A stretch of DNA of 64,000 nucleotides. Origin: Nilaparvata lugens (taxonomy: Eukaryota > Arthropoda > Insecta > Hemiptera > Delphacidae). The notes below the pieces were generated by a model that was given only the letters and a program-made list of their open reading frames with translations, made no database searches and was not told the DNA's origin. The position numbers and the translations under genes were made by a program. The stretch spans positions 16,229,942 through 16,293,941 of the forward strand of contig NC_052511.1 of NCBI RefSeq assembly GCF_014356525.2. Reading direction: 5' to 3'. Below, in pieces: positions 50,601-62,300 of this stretch. Each line of letters opens with the position of its first letter. The stretch's first letter is position 1.

Positions 50601-51199
50601 TATCATGAATTATGAACTAGAATTTGAACTATTCTTGCTCATTGTTCTGGTATGTGTAGGTCCTTGACAAAAAACATAGAATAAGCATACAGGAATTCTT
50701 CCCATCTGGCGTATGATTTCCTTATGCCACAACATAATTTTTATATGGTTTGCTGAATTCTCAAGCAAGAATCATGGAAGCTAAAAGAAGGCTCAATATT
50801 GATAAACTCTAATAAAGTATTTTAGGAGGGCTACTTGAATTGATAAACTCGTGAAAAGGATGTCTATATCAACTCTTTGAGGTAGATATTTTGAAAAAAT
50901 GAGATTTGAGTTATGTTCTAATATCGGATCAGTGAGGAAATTTCAAATTGGAAATAGAACAAACTTGATAATAATATTGAATTCGATTCAAGAATCAAAA
51001 TTTATTTATATAATACTAATAACTTTGGTTGGAGCCTCCAGCACAAGTTAGTATTGACAAAACTAGAATTATCGTTTCTAGATCAATTTGAACATATAAC
51101 CATCGAAGTGCAGTGGAATCAGGATAAAATATCAGTGACGGTTCGAATGAAAAGGTGTATTGATTATCTTCAACGCATTTTCTTCGTTAAACAAAGCTG

Positions 51200-51740
51200 A
51201 ATTTGAAATTTCAGTGCCGAACTTTGAAGACGCGCACAAGTGTAGCCAAGAATTGCTGGAGAACTGGGAGCAGTGGAAGGAGAGGAGTGGGTGGAATAAT
51301 AAGAAGGGCTGACTGTGTGAGCGTCGGCGCGCGATGCGAGTCAGCGAGTTCCCGAGTCAGCATGACTAGGCGTCACGTGATTAATGATCGCCGCGCATCA
51401 AAGTCCTCTGCGGACTTGTAAAGCCGCCCAAACGCAGCCACCAAGCCAACCAAACCAACAGACCTGCTACCGGTCTTGCTTCTTTTATTTTATTCTGTAC
51501 CGGGCCGCCCGTATTATTAATATTATCCGCCTTGTATGAAAGGAGCCATTGATCCACCGAGGTTACATCTTTTGTGGCGCGTTTAGATCGACGCGACAAT
51601 GCCTAATGGGACGTAGGCACCGGCCGGCCGACAATCACGCGTCACTGACCGCGACCACAGAAAACTTTTCAAGATTTGTTTCATTCTGTGCCGACGCGAT
51701 CCCACGATTCGCTCATGTACGTTCACTCCTATGCTTGTAA
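51200..51740. promoter_or_regulatory. CpG island with Hox/Exd-type site
   Basis: The most CpG-rich stretch of the window (words such as gcgtcggcgcgcgatgcg, ccggccggccg). No frame encodes a recognisable domain. At 51374-51388 an E-box CACGTG overlaps TGATTAATGAT, which fits the Hox-Exd composite consensus TGATNNAT used by anterior Hox proteins. It could be an enhancer or an alternative promoter of pb. The composition is seen, the function is inferred. Confidence 0.4.
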
Positions 51741-51942
51741 CTACTCCACCGGCATTCTCTGCTAATCTGATGGATGAAAATTAAAAATACCACTCTCATT
51801 GAACACTCGTACGTACAATTATTTGTATACTGTTCCACATAGTTGCTATAGTGAGATTGACTTGATAAAGTCAGTGGAAATGATGACGGCTGTGTTGCCA
51901 CAGCCTGTGTTTTCTCTTCCACAGCCTTCTGTAGTTGATAAT

Positions 51943-52357
51943 TAATCCAGTCACTATAATTATACATTGGTGCTTGCAAATTATATTGTTGTTCTGATTT
52001 TTTAATAAATCATTTGGATACATGAGAGAAGTCCAGAACCAATTTCTTCATGCAACATTTCCTTGTGCTATATACAGAGTGACCCGAAATCCTCGTATTT
52101 TCGGTTCATTTTTCAGCTATTACCGCCAAATCCAATGATCGGACAGAAAAATTTGCTCTTGTCTTTTTCAAGAACAGCTGAAAACTGGAAAATGAACCGA
52201 AAATACGAGGATTTCGGGCCACCCTGAATTTAGCACAAGGAAATTTTGCCTCTGGACTTCTCTCATGTATCCAAATAATATATTAAAAAATCTCAACTAC
52301 TACAATATAAATTGCAAGCACACCCCCTTTTTTATGTCTATATTGACTGGACTAAAT
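51943..52357. mobile_element. Long foldback, 415 bases
   Basis: The arms pair across almost the whole length. The outer 'tccagtcactata' pairs with 'tatattgactgga', then come 'tgcttgcaaattatattgt', 'ggatacatgagagaagtcca', 'atttccttgtgcta' and the innermost 'cccgaaatcctcgtattttc', each with its reverse complement on the right. The inner part (52070-52235) alone looks like a MITE with TIRs of about 50 bases ('gtgacccgaaatcctcg'). The flanking palindrome makes the whole structure larger. No ORF. Confidence 0.85.
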
Positions 52358-54009
52358 GGGAATACATAGAACTCTAATAGGAATAGGAATACTGTACCTA
52401 TCTATAGGTAGTAGATTTCTGTGATTCATGCTATCCCGGTAAATCTGATATGATATTGATATTTTATTATTGATTTTTGTCAATTCTATTCCCAATGAGT
52501 ATATTGCATTTTTTGGTAATGATATCTTCATGATATACATTTTCATTATATCTTAATATACATTAATACATTTTCATAATTGACATGGAATATTTTGGCA
52601 CTTCATCATATTTCTATATACTCCTCCACGAACAATTTGGCAACGGCGTGAAGCTCGAAAGTAATAGAGCTATCACAGTCTTATATTTCTATCTGCTTTG
52701 TCTTGTGAAACTGAGGGATGAATGTATCTACAGTTTTAGGTGGGTTCCGAACTACTAAGAAGTAATTTTGGAGCTCAAAACAGTTTGTAATTTGATGTCG
52801 AAGAGATACTGTTCCAACAGGGGAGTGAACAGATAGCACAAGTTTTAATCAGTGCAATAAGACTGCCAGGAAATCTTTCACCTCTCATTGGAAATGAGAA
52901 AATTTTAAAGATCAAAATCTCAAGCGTTAACTGGGAGTTATCTTATGCCTTGTGCCCACTATACACACTAAAAAGTCCTCTACCATATATAATAACCAAT
53001 CTATCTATGTAGCTTATTGCTATTCTCTGCTTCTACTTAATTATAATATTTTGACACTGAATTGAATATTGTTTCCCAGCAATGTGATTCATAGCGTGTT
53101 GTGAGAGACAATCATTTCCTTTCAGAATCCATCTCTGCCACAATAGGTCCCAGAGAGTCAAAAATAGGTGCATAAGTCCCACCATGATTCATTTCTGAAC
53201 CAACCACATCATCAGAGCAAATTATTGTCGACCTCGACTAATAGAAAACACCGTCTTCGTTCCTTCCCTCTTCGTTTCTAAGTGAAACAAACGTTATTTC
53301 CGTCTTCGTTTCTCAGAGAAACAAACGTTTCGCAGCTTCCGTTGGAATTATTTCAATTACACTGCCAAAGGAAACCACCTGGAGATTGTTCTGTTGATGC
53401 TCTCGGCCGATAAGAAAACAATGCAATTCTCACAGTGGTTGGCCAAAGCTGAAGCCAAGCGTACAGCCATATTCGTTTTTAACTTCGCCTAAATTCCAGA
53501 TTCTTGCCCTGCCGGCTGGACCGTGACTATCCCGCTCCCTATCACTGATGGCCGAGCCAAGATTGACGGCAACACTTTTCCATAGCGCGGCAGCATTTTC
53601 TATTATTTCCTCCGCGCGCATTTTTCTCCATTATCTGAACATTGTGAATGTGCCTCATCACTGGTTCTCAGGTGAATTGAATTTGTGAGTTGGCTAGAAG
53701 AGTGTGATGGAATGGAGACATTATATGTGATCTTGAGAGGTGCAAAGATGCTGAACCCAAAAAGCTTCCTCCATGATTGACAATTTGTAATGAATGAGGA
53801 TATTATCATCGGGAATTGGAGTAATGAAAACATTGGATAAACTAAACAACTAAACTAAAACATTGGGTAAACATTGTAATGGCCTCCGATTTCTTGTTCT
53901 AGAGAAATACAACTTCAACACCCAAAGTTTCAGTTTTTCACCCGCATTCCATACATTGGCATTGAAATATCACATTGATATTATTGTCAATAATTATCCA
54001 ATACACACT

Positions 54010-54350
54010 AAGGGCCGGTTTCCGAGCTCGGGATTTAGCTAAGTTCTAGACTTTAACTGGCTTTAAACTCTGGAGTCAGAAAATTGGCTTTCCGAGTCAG
54101 AGCGTTAACGTAGTTGAGGACTTAAATAGACTCTGGAGTTTAGAGATCATGTTAGATCCTGGAGTTTAATTTCGCTTTCTGAGTGAAGGCCTTATAAGTC
54201 CAGGACTTCAATTAGATTCTCGTCTCTTTCCGAGTCAAGGATTTATCAAAAATCGTTAATTCCAGGACTTGAAACAGCGTGATTTTAAACCCTCGACTGG
54301 GGTAGGGTTTTAGTTCAAGTTCTAGACTTAACTGAGCAAACACAATTCAG
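54010..54350. repeat. Internally repetitive segment, likely decayed element
   Basis: Starts near 'agggccggtttccgagctcg' and reuses a small vocabulary: 'ctctggagt', 'ccgagtca', 'ggactt' and 'tctagactt' recur several times in varied order. Non-coding. The left end looks like a transposon terminus but no matching right end was found. Confidence 0.4.
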
Positions 54351-54642
54351 TTATTGTTTTAGAGTAGATAAAAAGCCAAATAGATGTCATGGAATACCTG
54401 AATTATTTGGATTAGTCAATCTAAATTCATAATTTATAGTTTGCAAGTTCATTTTGCAATAAAATTGTATCAGAATTATGCGTTTCCAATCATTTTACGA
54501 TTGAGTTGTTTTGTCATTGCTGTTAAATAAATAAATAAATATCGTACATAATATTGCAACTACAATTTCGCTTAATCTAGTAAACTTCATTTTCAATTTG
54601 TCTTGAAAATTATGCTCAATTGATTCGCTATGCATTCCATAA

Positions 54643-54811
54643 AGGTGCGTACAGACTTACGCGCCGCGAACATGAGCAATTCACTTTTAATCAGCTGATG
54701 CCAAGCTTTTCATATCTGTATCTTACCGTTTCTGTAAAAATACAGATATAATCAATCAGCTGATTAAAAGTGAATTGATCATGTTCGCGGCGCGTATATC
54801 TGTACGCACCT
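54643..54811. mobile_element. MITE with TAA target duplication, PIF/Harbinger-like
   Basis: The left end 'aggtgcgtacagacttacgc' continues 'gccgcgaacatga' and 'caattcacttttaatcagct'. The right end is its reverse complement with very few changes, giving TIRs of about 57 bases in a 169-base element. TAA stands at 54640-54642 and again at 54812-54814. A 3-base TWA duplication is characteristic of PIF/Harbinger elements. No ORF. Confidence 0.85.
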
Positions 54812-55024
54812 TAACAATTACAAATTCAAATTAGCCTACAAAATTGGTGTTGAAAATTATGCTCATTCAATTAGCCATGCATTCGACAACAATTGAAATT
54901 AAAATTCCAATTACAAAGTTGGTGTTGAAAATTATGCAGACCACCCATTGCGTTATCTACAGAAGCAACAACCACCATTATCGAAGTAGCCTAAGTGGCA
55001 GCGCTACAATGAGAGATGATAGTT

Positions 55025-55235
55025 AACTGACATTGCGTGTAGTGGTTAGGCCTACCACTCACTCTGTGGCTTCGCACAGGATGCCATGAGTCGAGTCCCA
55101 ACATGCTCACTGCACCGAAAATCCCCATTGATCATTTATGGCAATTAAATCATTCATTCTTTCGGCACATCAAAGTGCCATTCAATGGTGAATCCGACAA
55201 TTCTTCTGCTTTGAAGGCACCCATTCAATGACTCA
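55025..55235 (+). repeat. tRNA-derived SINE-like element
   Basis: A-box-like 'tgcgtgtagtggttaggcc' at about 55034 and B-box-like 'gagtcgagtcccaac' at about 55089 lie at SINE-like spacing. An unrelated body of about 130 bases follows. Stem pairing is too poor for a functional tRNA. Confidence 0.45.
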
Positions 55236-55470
55236 GATCACATTTTATTTTTCATTTTTTATCGTGAACGTCATCGTGGCTTGTACGACCTGTTCGTTAA
55301 TCTCTTCAGGTGGAAATCCGAATCATTAATAATATTCTCTACTCTTCATTTTATTCGTTGTTGTAGTTGGCCATGTCATCCTCCCGTACCGTAGTCTCGA
55401 TCACAGGTAGGCTACGAGCTACAGAACATCATGATGCTCTGTAATACAAAAATTTTTTTTTCACTTTTTG

Positions 55471-55721
55471 TGTAGTTGAGAAGTTGATATTGTGGTAGCT
55501 ATTCATATTGAATGAAAATACTAAGAAATTGTCAAAAACCACAGATTTATTAATAATTAGAAAAACCGGTTTCGGTTGTTACACCATTTTCAATCTCTGA
55601 TAAACTAAATCCCGGGGTTTAGTTTATCAGAGTTTGACAATGGTGTAACAACCGAAACCGGTCTTTCTAACTATCAATAAATCCGTGGTTTTTAACAATT
55701 TCTTAGTATTTTTATTTAATA
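55471..55721. mobile_element. Foldback element centred on CCCGGG
   Basis: Arms of about 100 bases meet at a CCCGGG centre (55611-55616). The left arm 'aaccggtttcggttgttaca', 'aatctctgataaact' and the right arm 'agtttatcagag', 'tgtaacaaccgaaaccggt' are reverse complements. The left side extends further (to 55471), where it matches the half copy at 44597-44730. Confidence 0.85.
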
Positions 55722-57867
55722 ATACAACAATGTTCTAAAGAGACTTGTCTCCATAAATCATCATGGAGCAGTATTGATGACCTTTTTGGAATTTCTTACT
55801 TGTTTTAAAAATGTAGTCTTGCAAGACCATTGTAATTTGTGATGAAGAATCAACTGATAAACTAACTAACTAACTAATCAATTTATAGCTGTCGGAAGTT
55901 GACAAAGTAGACGAGTGAGGAATGCAAGACGTACTTCCACATGAAATACATATGAAAAATGGAAGGTCTACAAGTCTACTTGATTTTGAAGATCTAATTC
56001 GATATTTAATTCGCATAGGAATTGGAATGGATCATCATTGGAGATAATTAATAGGTTTTAGATTGTCTCCATAGGATAATCCATTCTCTCTTCCGGAATG
56101 TTTATCAATTTTAGGTCTTCACTCAAGCTTATTCTATCAGAATGTATTCACACAGATTTTTGCGTAAGTTTTAATCATAATTATGTGGAATAAGAATATT
56201 TGACGGGGAATAGCCTAAAGTGACTAGAATAACGTTAAATGAAATCTTGAAGTATGACCTCTCAAGTCTGACTCTTGAGTCATTTATTCCATGAAGGAGT
56301 AAAAATTAAACGATAATCAATAATTTTATTCAATCCAACACAATATACATCAAAATAAAAGAAAATCACAATCAAAAATAAATTTCTTATAAAATACAAA
56401 AACAGGCTTCATGGTGGGGTGTGTTGAAAAGAAAGAAAGGAGGAATATGAGAACTTATATTATTTTCTGACTAAAATTGGTCGATATTATGTCTACTATA
56501 GAACTTCTCGACAAAATCAGCTTTATGAATTCAGTTCGTTTCTATTTTGGAGAATGGTTAGCCTATCAAGCACAATTGAAAAAAATATTGAAAAATCGAA
56601 CATCCATTCATTACAACGAGGATGCTTTACTACCATGGAAGCTTGAAAATTTCAGTTTGAAATAATTCTTCAAATAGAGGAAGAGAATATGAAAGAGGAT
56701 GAAAAAAAGAATACGGCGATGAAAAGAAGGGAAAATATTCATTATCGATAAAATATGTGGGAAAATATTAATAGGTAGAAATAGAGCCAAATAATATTGT
56801 TGGAGAAAAATGAAGAGCAATCGCTAGGTGATTGTGAAAATAAAGAAATATTAGAATAAGAAGGAGAATGAAGAAGAATTATTGTCGGAGACGCTTGATA
56901 AGAAAAATAGAAACAGAAAGAGATATTATGATGGGGAGAGGAATAAAGGGGGATGGATTGATGTGAAGGATAAAAAAGGTAGAGAATTTATGCCAGAGGG
57001 AATTCTGGTTCCGAGGCTGGCATTGGCTGTTTACTAGCGTGGATATCAAAATACAAAGTTGCTATCCTAATAGCTTTGTATCACGCGAAAGTCCCATTCC
57101 CATCGGCCAATCAGCTCAAAGAACGTGGATAATCTCATCGGTAACGCATTTTTTCAACAATTCCTTTTTTATCCAGCTATCTGTCCCTTGCTGGCCACTC
57201 CCTTATTCCCTTCTCTATTGCACGATATCTGCTGCCACGTTTCAACAAGTTCAACGTTTTCTTTCATCCACCGCCTCCAAAAAAATGAAGAAAAACCCAA
57301 CTATTATCGATTGTGTGTCGTTGGATTGATGTGGTGGTGATCAGCGAATATGTTATCCGAACACGGAATCTATTATTCAATTACTGCCTGTACCCTGTAG
57401 TCTGCTTTTGTACGGGACTGTACTTGGTACATGATATGACTCATAAATGCTAAAAATAGAATGGAACCTTGGAGCCTTTCATTGTAAACTGTTAAACATA
57501 CTCAGTTATTAACATGCAGAAATAAAAAGATTATTATATATTTCCTGTATAGGGCTACTTGTAATATAAATAGGAAGAAAAAGAAAAATCTCAGTACCCT
57601 TTTTGAATTATTTTATCACTAAAGAGATTATTATTATTAACCTCATCACGTAATTCAACCAAGGCGTATGAACTGAGTATTTCTCAGTGAAAACCTTATC
57701 ATGGGTAATGAATTAAGATTTACAGACTTTTTATATCATTCACCTAAACAGCCCATCATCGTCAAATCATAGCAACGCTGCTTATCCTGGCAATAAGAAA
57801 TATCATATTTTCTTCAGCAACACTATGAGGTTTTTTTAGTATATTTTCAAGAACTGAATATTTTTAA

Positions 57868-58570
57868 CTAGCAGGTAACCCGTGCTTTGCAAGGGTCTTT
57901 CATAAAACTATGTACAGTTAAGGTACTTTTAGCATACTTTCTTAAAACTATGTACTCTTAAGGCCTATGTACAGTGAGTCAGTCATTCTATCAGGGCTCG
58001 AATAATTTTGAAATTTCAATTAAATAAAAATGGAAAAAAATAATAGTTTCTTTATGTAAATAACAACACCTTCATAGAAAGACATATTAACTGCATGCGT
58101 TTTCATATTGCCGATACAGCATTGATAAAACTGTAGACGTTTATTTAGCACTTTGTCTCAAAAATTGTTCTAGCTGAAAAATTAATAATCCATGCCACGT
58201 GTAGGCCTAAACATTTCATCAGGAAAACGAAGTTTCAAAACTATGTTTTTCAGGTAGAAAGCAATATAGAAACAGATGTTCCTTTTTTAATTTCAACCAT
58301 ATGATTTGGTGATTTTTTAATGAAATCGAATGTACCATTAATGAAATTCAAACATTAATTCTGAAAAATCTAGAAGGAAAATTAAAATTTGGGCTTCCAG
58401 GTGCACGAGATTGATATTTTTAGAATCTATGTGCAAAATGTGGAGATCTAAATCATTCCCGTTTTTCCGGTATGCAATCCACAAGTTGAAATGCTTTGAT
58501 GCGAACAAACGAACAAACGAACACACGAACAAACACAACCCTACTCTCTCTTATTATATAGAAGAAGAAG
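57868..58570 (-). mobile_element. Probable non-autonomous Helitron
   Basis: On the minus strand the element begins with tct/tc-rich 'ttctatataataagagagag', near 58565. It ends with a short hairpin (accc...gggt pair, 57878-57896) followed six bases later by CTAG at 57868-57871, with a T outside. A 3' hairpin a few bases before a CTRR terminus and no inverted repeats are Helitron hallmarks. Near the start there is a small 'gaacaaac' tandem (58500-58535). About 700 bases, no helicase ORF. The 5' end is not exact. Confidence 0.6.
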
Positions 58571-58881
58571 AACTGTTATTATTTTTATAATTTCTGTAAC
58601 TTCTAGGTTTGAACCAAGCAAGCTTTAAGAATACACGAAAACTGCTATTCAACCTAAGAGGAGATTTCACAATATCATCTATCACTGTATTCATATAGAG
58701 TGTTATTTGTGATACATAATGTATTGTCAATCACCACTAATATTGAGATTCACTATAATATGAGACTTGAATTCAGTTTCTAGAACGGATAGATGGTACT
58801 GTTGAAGATAAATAGAGGTTAAATTTTAATCGTGTTCAAAAGTTTCCACAATATGAATGTGTCACTGCTAACTGTATAAAC

Positions 58882-59596
58882 GGGTCGATGTCAAACGAGG
58901 CAAACGACAGAAGAGGCCTGCGACAGTCGAGGCCAGCGACGGTAGAGACCTGCGACATATGAGGCCAGCGACCGTAGAGGACTCCTGAAAAAGAGTCCTC
59001 AAATGTCGCCTGTGTCAGGCGAGTTATTTTTATATACCAATGCTTGTTGTTTGTGAAGATTAAGCATCCGAAATGAATTTCACTATTATAGATCTAGTCA
59101 TACTAGTTTTAAGGCCTGGGCAATCAGATTTTATAATCACCTACAATAGATATAAGAGAACTACCAGTGAAAGAATACATACAGAAAATTAAAAAGTTCC
59201 TATTGAAGAAATGTTTTTATAGTTCAGAATAGTAGTTTAGCATTAGGTTGACAGCATAGAGTGATGTGATACTTTTTTATGTTTAGTGTTAAGTTGTATG
59301 ATTTCTATGTATATTGACAGTGCCTGTACAATATTTTATATAATGTGTCTTGGGCAATCAATGAAATTTGAATTTGAAGCCTCTTTAATTTTCGAACAGC
59401 TCCGACAGTTGAGACCTGCGAACGCAGAGGACTCCTAAAAAAGAGTCCTCAAATGTCGCCTGCGTCAGGCGACAGAAGAGGACTCTTTAATTTCTGTACA
59501 GGCCCGTCAGTCAAGGCCTACAACCGTAGAGAACTGGAAAACAGTCCTCCACGGTCGCAGGCCTCGACTGTCGGCGGTCTCGGCTGCCGCGCCCCC
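58882..59596. mobile_element. hAT-like element with perfect 8-base target duplication
   Basis: GTATAAAC at 58874-58881 is repeated exactly at 59597-59604, directly flanking the element. Both ends are CG-rich and inverted: the left end begins GGG and carries 'gcctgcgacagtcgaggcc', and the right end in reverse complement begins GGGGGCGCGG and carries 'cgccgacagtcgaggcctg'. The subterminal regions consist of repeated words of about 20 bases ('gcgaccgtagaggac') and a small hairpin (ggactc...gagtcc). The centre (about 59030-59390) is AT-rich, ends like a LINE tail and has no transposase. The 8-base duplication is typical of hAT elements. Confidence 0.75.
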
Positions 59597-60029
59597 GTAT
59601 AAACATTATTATTGTAAATTCATTGTCATATTCATGAATTTCAATATTCATGATTGGAGTACCCCACAGATTGAGCTTCTCCAGCATCTCCAGGATGATA
59701 TTATTGTAGTACATATTTGAATAATAATTAATACTTCAATTAATATTAAAATACCCTCATATTCTATGCGTTCACAGTATAACATATGTTCTATTGTATT
59801 CTATCTGCAGTACAATATTTTTACATTATCTATACCACCTCGGATATTTTCAAATTGATAGAAGTGACTTGTTGAGGGACTTTTCTCTTAAAAATTCCCT
59901 CATTTTTCCTTTCTGTGAACTTTCTGAAGTGTGCAAAGATAACTATTCTAAACGTTGGGAAATGCATCTGAAAAGATCAATGACATTTGACATGGTATTC
60001 ATTTATGCTGAAGCGTCGTAACAAAGTGG

Positions 60030-60800
60030 TGCATGGGAGAGCGCAAGGCATCCGTAGCTAAATAGACATTAGTGTGTCGTTGGCTGTGGTGGTACATTAA
60101 TTTGAAAAATCTGCAGCGGCGCATTGTCGGCCATTTGTAATCCGTGGCGCTGACTCACCGCTCATGTATTCTTTTCCATGTATCTTAATAATAATATTTC
60201 GCCAGAGGTAATGGCTTGGTGTCACCGACTCTCGCGGAGGAAAGAGGGCGAAAAAATGGGTTCGAAGCGGCGTCTAAATGGGTGAACGTATCACTGGCTG
60301 GTGGTTGAGAAAGAGACATTACCTAGTTGGGGTGGGTGGGGAGGCATTTGCTTGAAATGTTGCTGAAGACGTCGCTAAATTAGAAATTCAGATCTGACCA
60401 GACGTTGACTATGAAAGAGTAGCGAGTTGTGAGTGGGGGTGGGGTAGAACGGGGTCTTCAAGTTTGTCACGGGGGGTTTTATGTTGGCCGATTTATCAAA
60501 ATGCTGTGTAGCAGCCACCGTTCTTTTGGACGACGACGACGTCGCAAGTGAATCTTATCTTTTCGTTGACATTCTCTCGTCATTTTTTTCCTCCTCCTCC
60601 TTCTCTTTCAGTACGCTTCATTTTTTAGCTTGCAAAATGAGGCGGAAGAAGAATGGATGATGAGGCCGACGGAGATGGGAGAAGGGTGCTGGCTGAGATA
60701 GCGAGGGTTGTCGGTTGACTACAACAATGACGTCGAATGATGACGTCACTGATGATGACTACATTGGTTTGAGCGGTAGAGATTGCGAGATGCCGCACCG
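60030..60800. promoter_or_regulatory. GC-rich non-coding block
   Basis: Complex GC-rich sequence with several sub-blocks. These include a GACGACGACGACGTCG-type palindromic patch at about 60529-60544 and CRE-like TGACGTCA-type words (gatgacgtcact) near 60740. ORFs are short and domain-free. Candidate enhancer or promoter in the distal pb intron. Confidence 0.3.
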
Positions 60801-61739
60801 TCAACAAATGTGGCAAACTCGGAAAATATTTTTGTTTGTAAGATTTCAAGAGATGTGTTCTTGTAGGCCTATCTTGTATGAGAGAAAATCAGTAGTAGCC
60901 TCTTATAATGGTGAATTATAAAAAAAAATAAAATTTGATAAAATTCATCTCAAGAAAAAGGAGAATGTCAATTCTATTTAGCTAGAGAAATCCAATGAAA
61001 TAAAAGTGGGTTTTTTGCTCAAGAATCCTCAGTGAATTCAAAATCCTGGGAAATTGAATTAGCTATATTCTTTGTTGATTCGTTACTTTATTTTGGACTT
61101 TCTAAAAAAACATTTTCAAATTATTCGATGATTGAATCGGTGAATGAGTCATATGATTGTAAGGGTGATTTACAGCCTGGAAACGTCTCCTGTTTCCAAA
61201 TCAGCTCTGCAGCTTCCAGCAATCAATAAGGAATCATTGGTCATTACTGAAATCACTATCTCAAGATGAATTTGGTAATTCAATTATTTTTCTCACATTC
61301 GATGATTCAACATCAGATCAACGCTACTGAGTTCTTTCTTGAACACATAATACATGAGAGTACTATATTGAGTGGGCTAGAATCTTGTCCTGGAATGAAC
61401 TACAGATCAGAGTTCTTTTTCCAATTAATGTCTTTGGAAGTTCGTCTCAAAAACTAAAACCCTCAAAGAATCATCACTTCGATATTCAAATTTCAACTGT
61501 AAGTTGATGTGTTTTTCATTTCAATTGAATGGGTAGCCCTATAATGAACAAATTGAACATTTAAAATAGGTTCAACCCTATTGCTTAAGATCACAGCCTG
61601 CATAAAAATAATCAATGCGTGTGTTACTAAATCTCTGAGAAAATCTGTATAGCTTTATTGAAATCGACTTCTATGATTGGTTCAACCGAAATTGTAACTC
61701 ATATTCCGTTCGCTTCCATGTTGATCAAAGTCTAGTGCT

Positions 61740-62300
61740 CAAAGTAATAATAAACTAGCCTTCACCTCGACCACATTAAATAGTGGACGGCAATCGAGCG
61801 ACCTCTGTGTCGATTCTAAACACGAAAGAGTTTATCCGATTGCGATTTAATCTGAGGATCGATTTTGCAGCCGACGGAAGGTTGCCAGTCTGTCAGGTTG
61901 CAGCCACCAAAATACAGTTTCATGCATGGTGTGTCGGCGGCCGAATAAAGTTCCATGATTGCCGGAGGTATGCAGAGCAGAGCAGAGCGGGCCCGCAGCC
62001 ACAGAGTGAGAGAAAGCAGATTTTCGGATAACCAATGACAGAGTCGCTCTGACAAATCGCCCAAGATTATAGTGGCAGTCGTTGTTATTATGTCGTTAGG
62101 TCCCTGTGTCGGAGCGTACAGTGCCTCTCCTGTCCTGACCCGGAATAATCCCATAATAACAGCCAACCCTGCCTGTTACACAAGCCCCTCCACACCACCC
62201 CCTAAGTCCCCCTTGCTCTGAACCCGGCTCAGTCCGGATCATACAGCGCCCCCTAAACCCCCCCCCCACCATCATAACTTCAACCTTCATGTTGTGTAGT
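61740..62300. promoter_or_regulatory. GC-rich non-coding block near window end
   Basis: GC and CpG-rich sequence with an inverted CCAAT ('aaccaatgac', about 62030), a small gagca tandem (61976-61988) and a C-rich run at about 62262-62270. Frames on both strands give no recognisable protein. It may lie close to the pb 5' exons, which are expected beyond the window. Confidence 0.3.

Noticed and set aside
57391..57432. Match to the miR-10/miR-993 5' arm core (taccctgtag) in the interval where insects often have a Hox microRNA
   Set aside because: The following sequence lacks a complementary arm; only a weak gtacc/ggtac outer pairing exists and the bases after the seed differ from the known microRNAs.
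61783..62290. Overlapping ORFs of 62-116 codons
   Set aside because: Same reason: GC-rich block with open frames on both strands and no conserved protein feature.
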